Below, one piece after another: positions 1-5,236 of a stretch of DNA of 5,236 nt (its first letter is position 1; every line of letters begins with the position of its first letter). The notes under the pieces are model-generated. The model saw nothing but the letters and a program-made list of their open reading frames with translations, was not told the origin of the DNA and did not search any database. The DNA lies in contig LATQ01000001.1 of assembly GCA_001017865.1 (NCBI GenBank), positions 2,214,564 through 2,219,799 of the forward strand, given 5' to 3'. A program made the translations under genes and the position numbers. The stretch comes from Rhodococcus sp. IITR03 (GTDB lineage: Bacteria; Actinomycetota; Actinomycetes; Mycobacteriales; Mycobacteriaceae).

Positions 1-1026
1 GGCCCGGGCCTTCGGGATACCGGCCCGACCGCCGGCGACCGGCGCGGTCGGGAACCCGCAACCGGGTCCCACGATCCCCGGCACCGGGATCGCACTGCCG
101 TCGATCCCGGCGATCCTTCCCGGAACGCGACTCGCACCCATCGGTGCGATCGCCGTGTTCGCGCCGTGGCTGAAGAAGGCAGGGGAACTGTGCGACGGGA
201 TCTCCGCGCCGGTCCTCGCGGCCTCTACTCCGCCGAGAACGGTTTCCGGTACGGCCCGACCGCGCCGGTCTCGCCGGTCGGCGCCCGCGGCCCGGGACAG
301 TTCATGCCCGGCACCTGGGACCAGTACGGCAAGGACGCCGACGGTGACGGTAAGGCCGACGTCCTCGGTATCGCCGACCCGGTCATGGCGTCGGGCAACC
401 TCCTGTGCGACAACTACAAGCTCATCGACGACTGGAAGAAGCGCGGACTGGTCGAGGGCGACACCCTCGATCTGACCCTCGCGGCCTACAACGCCGGCGT
501 CGGCGCGGTGAAACGTTCGGGTGGCATGCCGTCCGGTCATCCCGACTACGAGAACCAGACGAAGCCCTACGTCGCGAAGATCCGAGCGACCGAGCACGTC
601 TTCGCTCGCATGCTCTCGCCGTTCCTGGGTCTGGGCATCGGAGGCGGGGCCGGTGACATCGGCAATCGCATCGTCGACCTGGCCTTCAAGTACCTCGGCC
701 TGCCGTACGTCTGGGGTGGCGGCAATATCAACGGGCCGTCCGGCGGCGGTTTCGACTGCTCCGGCCTGACGTCGTACGCGGTGTTCGCCGCGACAGGCAT
801 CACGCTGCCGCGCACGTCCGAGACGCAGTGGCACATCGGCACCGAGGTGCCGCTGTACGCGGCGCGCCCCGGCGACCTGCTGTTCGGCAACTGGCAGGCC
901 GGGGGACCGGGTCACGTCCGGCATCTACATCGGCGGCGGCAGATGGTGCACCGCACCCACCGCACCGGCGACGTCGTGCGGGTGGGGCCGGTCTTCCCCG
1001 ACATGAAGGCGCGGCGCATCTTCTGA
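1..1026 (+). CDS. Bifunctional lytic transglycosylase / NlpC-P60 (C40) endopeptidase, 5'-partial, frameshifted
   Basis: Peptidoglycan hydrolase with two catalytic modules, expected to act outside the membrane by cleaving the glycan strand and the stem peptide. The frame is open from base 2, so the start and any signal peptide lie upstream. A Pro/Gly-rich linker (to about 150) is followed by PWLKKAGELCDGISAPVLA. The transglycosylase domain (about 190-580) shows AENGF (probable catalytic Glu codon 235-237), SPVGARGPGQFMPGTW and LAAYNAGVGAV. The C40 domain (about 655-1020) shows LGLPYVWGGG, FDCSG (Cys codon 757-759), GHV (His 913-915) and MVH (His 949-951). A base seems lost near 219, after which the product continues in the next frame. 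An extra base near 919 and a lost base near 940 garble what should be GIYIGGG. The domain order resembles conjugative CwlT-type hydrolases, but chromosomal actinobacterial copies also exist. The family call is firm; the biological role is open. Confidence 0.85.
   Translation, partial: GPGLRDTGPTAGDRRGREPATGSHDPRHRDRTAVDPGDPSRNATRTHRCDRRVRAVAEEGRGTVRRDLRAGPRGLYSAENGFRYGPTAPVSPVGARGPGQFMPGTWDQYGKDADGDGKADVLGIADPVMASGNLLCDNYKLIDDWKKRGLVEGDTLDLTLAAYNAGVGAVKRSGGMPSGHPDYENQTKPYVAKIRATEHVFARMLSPFLGLGIGGGAGDIGNRIVDLAFKYLGLPYVWGGGNINGPSGGGFDCSGLTSYAVFAATGITLPRTSETQWHIGTEVPLYAARPGDLLFGNWQAGGPGHVRHLHRRRQMVHRTHRTGDVVRVGPVFPDMKARRIF
219..220 (+). other. Apparent -1 frameshift in the hydrolase gene
   Basis: Upstream, the frame beginning at base 2 reads ISAPVLA; downstream, the frame beginning at base 1 reads GLYSAENGFRYGP. 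Adding one base between 219 and 220 joins them without a gap (APVLAGLYSAENGF). Left uncorrected, the upstream frame runs into a TGA at 473-475. A loss of four bases is an alternative. Probably a sequencing error. Confidence 0.7.
917..941 (+). other. Compensating +1/-1 indel pair in the C40 domain
   Basis: The frame used before and after reads GHV-RHLHRRR-QMVH. Shifting by one base at about 919 and back at about 940 turns the middle into GIYIGGG, the glycine-rich beta strand expected after the catalytic His in NlpC/P60 domains. A second pair may exist at about 952 and 958, turning HRTHRTGD into HAPHRTGD, which is less certain. Local base-call errors are the simplest cause. Confidence 0.7.
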
Positions 1027-1043
1027 TACCTGCCGTGAACACG

Positions 1044-1080
1044 CGAAAGGCCCGACCGGATTCTCCGGTCGGGCCTTTCG
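1044..1080. terminator. Bidirectional hairpin terminator between convergent genes
   Basis: Bases 1044-1060 and 1064-1080 are perfect reverse complements: a 17-bp GC-rich stem with a 3-nt TTC loop. It begins 17 nt after the hydrolase stop codon and ends 13 nt before the greA stop codon, so it serves both converging transcripts. No real U-run follows on either strand beyond the AAAGG/CCTTT inside the stem. Intrinsic terminators without a U-tract are common in actinobacteria. Confidence 0.88.
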
Positions 1081-1093
1081 GCTGCAGAGGCGA

Positions 1094-1588
1094 TCAGCCG
1101 CGGTAGGGTTCCGCGCTCACCAGGGTCACCTTCATGGTGTTGCCGTTGGGCAGCGTGTACTCCCGGGTCTCGCCGACCTTCGCGTCGATCAGGGCGCCAC
1201 CGAGGGGCGAGCTGGGGGAGTAGGTCTCGAGCTCGCTGTTGCGGGCGCCTTCCTCGCGGGTCGCGATCAAGAACGTCTCCGTGTCGGTCTCGTCGCCGGC
1301 GTAGTAGACGGTGACGACGGAACCGGGGAGGGCGACACCCGACTCGGTCGGAGCGACGCCGACCTTGGCGGTGCCCAGCAGCTCCTGGAGCTGACGGATA
1401 CGGGCTTCCTGCTGGCCCTGTTCCTCACGGGCTGCGTGGTAGCCACCGTTCTCCTTGAGGTCGCCTTCCTCGCGACGCTCGTTGATCTCGGCGGCGATGA
1501 CAGGACGATTCGCGATGAGCTGGTCCAGCTCGGCCTTGAGCCGGTCGTACGACTCCTGCGTCAGCCAGGTCACCTGGGTCTCGGTCAT
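1094..1588 (-). CDS. greA: Transcription elongation factor GreA
   Basis: GreA binds RNA polymerase through the secondary channel and stimulates cleavage of the RNA 3' end in backtracked complexes, restoring elongation. The 164-residue product has the usual family length. Residues 1-75 form the N-terminal coiled coil; its tip carries [19 protein letters not shown], with the acidic pair D43 and E46 matching E. coli D41 and E44. Residues about 85-160 form the FKBP-like C-terminal domain with [17 protein letters not shown] at 124-140, the counterpart of the SPxxxxLIG region. The ATG at 1588 is chosen because a good Shine-Dalgarno (GAAGGAAGT) lies 8 nt upstream and the N-terminus matches the family. 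No frameshifts are seen. It converges on the hydrolase gene and lies downstream of the DUF4307 gene on the same strand, but a 247-bp gap with its own candidate promoter suggests separate transcription. Confidence 0.97.
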   Translation of the reverse strand: MTETQVTWLTQESYDRLKAELDQLIANRPVIAAEINERREEGDLKENGGYHAAREEQGQQEARIRQLQELLGTAKVGVAPTESGVALPGSVVTVYYAGDETDTETFLIATREEGARNSELETYSPSSPLGGALIDAKVGETREYTLPNGNTMKVTLVSAEPYRG

Positions 1589-1596
1589 CCTCGATC

Positions 1597-1605
1597 ACTT
1601 CCTTC
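1597..1605 (-). promoter_or_regulatory. greA ribosome binding site
   Basis: On the minus strand this reads GAAGGAAGT, ending 8 nt before the ATG at 1588. It is the purine-rich stretch that fixes the greA start. A GAGG directly abutting the ATG is too close to be the functional site. Confidence 0.75.
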
Positions 1606-1610
1606 GGGTT

Positions 1611-1625
1611 GGAGCCCCCGGCTCC
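1611..1625 (-). repeat. Short GC hairpin just upstream of the greA ribosome binding site
   Basis: GGAGCC and GGCTCC flank a 3-nt loop, giving a perfect 6-bp stem. In the greA transcript it would end about 5 nt before the Shine-Dalgarno. It could affect ribosome access or simply insulate the site. No function is proven, and short GC stems arise often by chance in such DNA. Confidence 0.4.
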
Positions 1626-1734
1626 GTGGACAAGTCGTGCACATGCAACGACCGCGACAGCACGACCCCCGTCGTCCCCCCTTGTTGTCAGGCTGAACGG
1701 AAGTCGTACTGTCTGTTGATGCTCTTATGCAGCA

Positions 1735-1765
1735 ATACACGGCCCCAAAGGGTGGAACCGTGTAT
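1735..1765 (-). repeat. Inverted repeat at the predicted 5' end of the greA transcript
   Basis: The arms ATACACGG (1765-1758) and CCGTGTAT (1742-1735) on the minus strand are perfect 8-bp complements separated by 15 nt. The spacer contains a further CCC-TTT-GGG mini-stem, so the RNA could fold into one long hairpin with an internal loop. The first base of the outer arm coincides with the predicted +1 of the candidate greA promoter. It could be a 5' stabilising stem-loop or a dimeric repressor operator. Confidence 0.5.
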
Positions 1766-1771
1766 CCGGCT

Positions 1772-1780
1772 ATTTTAGCA
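1772..1780 (-). promoter_or_regulatory. Candidate extended -10 promoter for greA
   Basis: On the minus strand the sequence reads TGC-TAAAAT, an extended -10 (TGn plus TANNNT) that stands out in otherwise GC-rich DNA. Seven nt past the hexamer is A1765, a canonical +1. No convincing -35 is found 16-18 nt upstream, which is tolerable for extended -10 promoters. It was called by eye. Confidence 0.45.
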
Positions 1781-1835
1781 TCACTCCCGTCGCTGCTCCG
1801 GGAAAGCGCAGGAAGACGCTGGTCGCGGCAGGTTC

Positions 1836-2264
1836 CTAGGGTGCGCGGAGGTACTCGGGGGCCTCGGTGGCGCAGCCGTAGGTGTCGCCCATTCCGGGGC
1901 GTTGTGACGTCTTGACCGTGGAGGTCAGCACGACCGTCTGCGAATCGGATGCCGGGATGAGCACCTCGCGCCGTCCGGTCTCGCTGCCGTCCTTCGACCG
2001 GGCCCGGATGATGCAGACGGCGTCCTCGGACGGATCGTCGCGCGTGACCTTGAGCTGGATGTCGATGGTGCTGTCGTCGATGATCTCGAAGGCGACGACC
2101 TCCGACTCGATCGGAGCGGAGTTGTTCTGGAACAGAACGAACGCCACGACGAGCCCCGCGAGCAGACCGGCGAGGGTGAAACCCCAGCGCTTGCCGCGTG
2201 TCGACACGCGGGGTCCGGGGTACCGGGAGGAGGGGTACCGGTCGGTGGGCACGGTGTTGCTCAT
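1836..2264 (-). CDS. DUF4307 domain membrane protein
   Basis: Conserved actinobacterial protein of unknown function, the counterpart (from memory of gene order) of M. tuberculosis Rv1081c beside greA. The 142-residue product has a short hydrophilic, Tyr/Pro/Arg-rich N-terminus (1-27), one membrane helix at about 28-46 (WGFTLAGLLAGLVVAFVLF) and an outer-facing domain of about 95 residues. That domain has a beta-rich look (ESEVVAFEIIDDSTIDIQLKV, then TVVLTSTVKT) and ends in YGCATEAPEYLRAP. Two Cys residues (84 and 131) could form a disulfide outside the membrane, which is inference. I chose the ATG at 2264; the frame is open further upstream to 2426, but that extension does not resemble the family and covers the promoter region. 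A GTG lies immediately before the ATG, and the ribosome binding site is weak. It is divergent from mca. Confidence 0.85.
   Translation of the reverse strand: MSNTVPTDRYPSSRYPGPRVSTRGKRWGFTLAGLLAGLVVAFVLFQNNSAPIESEVVAFEIIDDSTIDIQLKVTRDDPSEDAVCIIRARSKDGSETGRREVLIPASDSQTVVLTSTVKTSQRPGMGDTYGCATEAPEYLRAP
2194..2211. repeat. 18-bp perfect palindrome inside the DUF4307 gene
   Basis: CCGCGTGTCGACACGCGG is its own reverse complement over all 18 bases, with no spacer. It lies about 55-70 bases inside the DUF4307 coding region, where the product reads RVSTR just before the membrane helix. It may be a regulator site near the divergent promoters or chance in GC-rich coding DNA. Confidence 0.5.
2217..2241. 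repeat. In-frame 10-bp direct repeat in the DUF4307 gene
   Basis: GGGGTACCGG occurs at 2217-2226 and again at 2232-2241, a 15-bp period that preserves the reading frame. It encodes the doubled RYP in DRYPSSRYPGP near the N-terminus, consistent with a small local duplication in a low-complexity cytoplasmic tail. Confidence 0.55.
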
Positions 2265-2426
2265 CACTTTGCTTTCACAGCGGAACGATGGATCGGGCGT
2301 CGCCGCAGGGTCACGGCTGACGTCGGAATTATCAGGTGGAACTATAGAGGACGGATCCGAAGCGACCGCGACGCGGGCGCAGGGTCGGTTCCGGCGAAGC
2401 AGACGACGTGAGGTGGAGGAATACAC
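2265..2426. promoter_or_regulatory. Divergent promoter region between the DUF4307 gene and mca
   Basis: This 162-bp gap separates two divergent genes. On the minus strand GATAAT (2333-2328) is a good -10 match, placing a start near 2321 and a leader of about 57 nt for the DUF4307 gene. On the plus strand TATAGA (2343-2348) is a possible mca -10, with CTGACG (2317-2322) as a poorly spaced -35 (20 nt). The two elements nearly touch, so the promoters may interfere. Neither has a strong -35. Confidence 0.4.
2415..2419 (+). promoter_or_regulatory. mca ribosome binding site
   Basis: GGAGG lies 7 nt before the GTG at 2427, within the purine-rich run AGGTGGAGGA. The strong match and ideal spacing settle the GTG as the start codon. 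Confidence 0.8.
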
Positions 2427-3304
2427 GTGAGCGGACTACGGCTCATGGCCGTGCACGCCCATCCCGACGACGAGTCGAGCAAGGGCGCGGCCACGATGGC
2501 CCGGTACTCGGCCGAGGGGCACGAGGTCCTGGTGGTCACGCTCACGGGCGGAGAGCGCGGCGACATCCTGAATCCCGCTATGGACGTGCCCGGCATCCGT
2601 GAGCGCATGAGCGAGGTGCGCCAGGAGGAGATGGCCGAGGCGGCCCGCATCCTCGGGGTGCGGCAGCAATGGCTCGGCTTCGTCGACTCCGGACTGCCCG
2701 AGGGCGACCCCAAGCCCCCGCTGCCGGAGGGCTGCTTCGCAGCGATCCCGCTCGACGAACCGGTCCGCCGGCTCGTGCAGTCGGTGCGCGAGTTCCGCCC
2801 CCATGTCATGACCACCTACGACGAGAACGGCGGCTACCCGCACCCCGACCACATCCGGTGCCACGAGGTGTCGGTCGCGGCCTACGACGCGGCCGCGGAT
2901 CCGGATTTCCATCCCGAGCTGGGCGAGCCTGGGCGGTGAGAAAGCTCTACTACTCGCACGGTTTCATCCGTAAGCGGCTCGAACTGTTCCGCGAGGAATA
3001 CGAGCGTCGCGGGGAGCCCTTCCCGATGGAGCAGTGGCTCAGCAAGTGGCGCACCGAGCAGGGCGACATCATGGGGCGCGTGACCACCCAGATCACCTGT
3101 GGCGACTACTTCCCGAAGCGCGACGATGCGCTGCGGGCCCACGCCACCCAGATCGACCCCAACGGATCGTTCTTCGCGGTGCCGTTGGACATCCAGCAGA
3201 AGGTGTGGCCGACCGAGGAGTTCGAGTTGGCCAAGACCCGCGTGAGCACGGAGCTTCCCGAGACGGATCTGTTCGCGGGCATCGAGGACGGACAGGGCAA
3301 ATGA
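2427..3304 (+). CDS. mca: Mycothiol S-conjugate amidase, one frameshift
   Basis: Zinc-dependent cytosolic amidase that cleaves mycothiol S-conjugates into an exported mercapturic acid (AcCys-R) and GlcN-Ins, which is recycled into mycothiol. The reconstructed product is about 292 residues, near the family length of roughly 290. The N-terminus carries AHPDDES (H12 and D15 as zinc ligands, D14 as probable general base), followed by K19, the lysine I recall as distinguishing Mca from the deacetylase MshB. YPHPDH (137-142) supplies Tyr137, His139 and the third zinc ligand His142. The C-terminal part contains [28 protein letters not shown] and WPTEEFELA. The upstream frame stops at 2937-2939, but one C added near 2929 (GAG-CC[C]-TGG) joins ELGEP to [12 protein letters not shown] without a gap, so I read one gene with a sequencing error. 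The start is GTG with a strong ribosome binding site. The stop overlaps the next gene as ATGA. Confidence 0.93.
2928..2930 (+). other. Apparent -1 frameshift in mca
   Basis: GAGCCTGG should probably read GAGCCCTGG. The lost C of a three-C run moves translation out of frame and creates a TGA at 2937-2939. With the base restored, the conserved [10 protein letters not shown] segment is continuous. Confidence 0.85.
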
Positions 3305-3624
3305 CGATAGGCACGCTCGCGGTCGATGTTCTGGCCGTCGAGATTCTGGCTCAGGAGCCGACCGGCCCCGAGTTCGGCAAGGCGTCCCCGCTCGGACTGG
3401 CCATCGTGGTGGTCCTGCTGGTCGCGACCGCTCTGCTGATCTGGAACATGAACAAGCGGCTGAAGAAGCTGCCCGAGAACTTCCAGCCGGAGCACCCCGA
3501 GCCCGACCAGGCCGTGGACGACGGCACGCTGCCGGGTGCGATCCCCGGCGGTGCCGAGGAGGAGAAGGCCGGCGGCACGAAGGCCACCGGTCCGGAACGT
3601 CCGGAACCCACCAAGGGAAGCTGA
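3301..3624 (+). CDS. Small single-pass membrane protein, mca-linked
   Basis: A 107-residue protein of unknown function, the positional counterpart of Rv1083 next to mca in M. tuberculosis (gene order from memory). It has a short N-terminal segment with EFGKASP, one membrane helix at about 30-50 (PLGLAIVVVLLVATALLIWNM), a basic stretch straight after it (NKRLKKLP, 51-58) and a hydrophilic tail rich in Pro, Glu and Gly to the end. The positive charges after the helix predict an N-out, C-in topology. The ATG at 3301 overlaps the mca TGA as ATGA, so the two are probably co-transcribed and translationally coupled; this overlap also decides the start. The tail looks disordered and gives no functional clue. 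No frameshift is seen. Confidence 0.85.
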   Translation: MTIGTLAVDVLAVEILAQEPTGPEFGKASPLGLAIVVVLLVATALLIWNMNKRLKKLPENFQPEHPEPDQAVDDGTLPGAIPGGAEEEKAGGTKATGPERPEPTKGS

Positions 3625-3633
3625 CGACCGGCC

Positions 3634-3661
3634 GTCACCGACGATGCTCCTTCCGTAGCGT
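3634..3661 (+). promoter_or_regulatory. Candidate leaderless promoter for the DUF255 gene
   Basis: TAGCGT (3656-3661) fits the actinobacterial TANNNT -10, and exactly six nt separate it from the A of the ATG at 3668, placing the predicted +1 on the start codon. GTCACC (3634-3639) is a weak -35 with a 16-nt spacer. No usable Shine-Dalgarno precedes the ATG: a G-run abuts it with 1-nt spacing. Leaderless transcripts are common in mycobacteria and relatives. Confidence 0.5.
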
Positions 3662-3667
3662 GGGGGC

Positions 3668-5236
<1,569 letters not shown>

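Larger units (their letters stand above)
1589..1835 (-). other. Intergenic leader region between the DUF4307 gene and greA
   Basis: This 247-bp stretch holds no convincing gene and is less GC-rich than its neighbours, especially at about 1690-1780. From the DUF4307 side towards greA it contains a candidate extended -10 (1772-1780), an inverted repeat (1735-1765), a weak 5-bp hairpin (ACGAC/GTCGT, 1662-1675), a 6-bp hairpin (1611-1625) and the greA ribosome binding site. If the promoter call is right, greA has an untranslated leader of about 177 nt. Confidence 0.6.

Noticed and set aside
20..55. Imperfect GC-rich inverted repeat (GACCGCCGG / CCGGCGCGGTC) near the window start
   Set aside because: It lies in coding sequence for a Pro/Gly/Ala-rich linker where such repeats are expected, and the arms pair only with a bulge.
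155..475. Open frame of 106 codons starting MFAPWLKKAG
   Set aside because: Its first residues are genuine hydrolase sequence, but from about 220 it is out of frame and turns into Ser/Thr/Arg-rich nonsense. It is a product of the apparent base loss near 219, not a gene.
1436..1915. Plus-strand open frames across the 5' end of greA and the leader region
   Set aside because: They are antisense to greA or pass through low-GC intergenic DNA, have no ribosome binding site and show no protein-like features.
2265..2426. N-terminal extension of the DUF4307 protein to 2426
   Set aside because: The extra 54 residues are Arg/Ser/Pro-rich, run across the divergent promoter region up to the mca start and do not resemble the family; the ATG at 2264 gives a normal DUF4307 length.
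2925..2945. Programmed frameshift in mca
   Set aside because: The local sequence (GAGCCTGGGCGG) has no slippery heptamer or obvious stimulatory structure, and Mca is an ordinary single-frame enzyme elsewhere. A missing C is the simpler explanation.

Overview
The window is GC-rich with strong G/C third-codon preference. It carries a mycothiol S-conjugate amidase (mca), a DUF4307 membrane protein and an actinobacterial-type GreA, so it comes from a mycothiol-producing actinomycete. Rhodococcus or a close relative in Mycobacteriales is my best guess; the genus is inferred from protein style and gene order, not proven.

Layout. (1) 1-1026, + strand: the 3' part of a cell-wall hydrolase gene with a proline-rich linker, a lytic transglycosylase domain and an NlpC/P60 (C40) peptidase domain. 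Its 5' end lies outside the window. (2) 1044-1080: a perfect 17-bp hairpin that ends this gene and the convergent greA. (3) 1094-1588, - strand: greA, preceded by a 247-bp structured leader with a candidate extended -10 promoter and an inverted repeat that would start at the predicted +1. (4) 1836-2264, - strand: a DUF4307 single-pass membrane protein. (5) 2265-2426: a divergent promoter region. (6) 2427-3304, + strand: mca. (7) 3301-3624, + strand: a small single-pass membrane protein overlapping mca by ATGA. (8) 3668 to the window end, + strand: a DUF255/YyaL-type thioredoxin-domain protein (SSP411/SPATA20 family) with a candidate leaderless promoter, cut by the window end.

The order greA - DUF4307 - mca - small membrane protein - DUF255 matches, from memory, the Mycobacterium tuberculosis order Rv1080c-Rv1081c-Rv1082-Rv1083-Rv1084, so this is an old conserved chromosomal block. 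The cell-wall hydrolase lies where I recall metB in M. tuberculosis and is the least conserved part of the neighbourhood. Mca degrades mycothiol S-conjugates, which gives the plus-strand group a thiol/detoxification flavour. The CxxC-bearing DUF255 protein may belong to the same physiology, but that is inference.

Quality warning. Three otherwise well-conserved genes (the hydrolase, mca, DUF255) are broken by about eleven single-base indels, mostly losses of a C or G in short G/C contexts. In every case the expected family sequence resumes at once in the next frame. None is visible between 1027 and 2928, and they crowd together after 4600. I read these as sequencing or assembly errors rather than pseudogenes, and the gene spans below are given across them. 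I see no CRISPR array, tRNA, rRNA, insertion sequence or clearly novel system. The most original observations are the greA leader architecture and an 18-bp perfect palindrome inside the DUF4307 gene.
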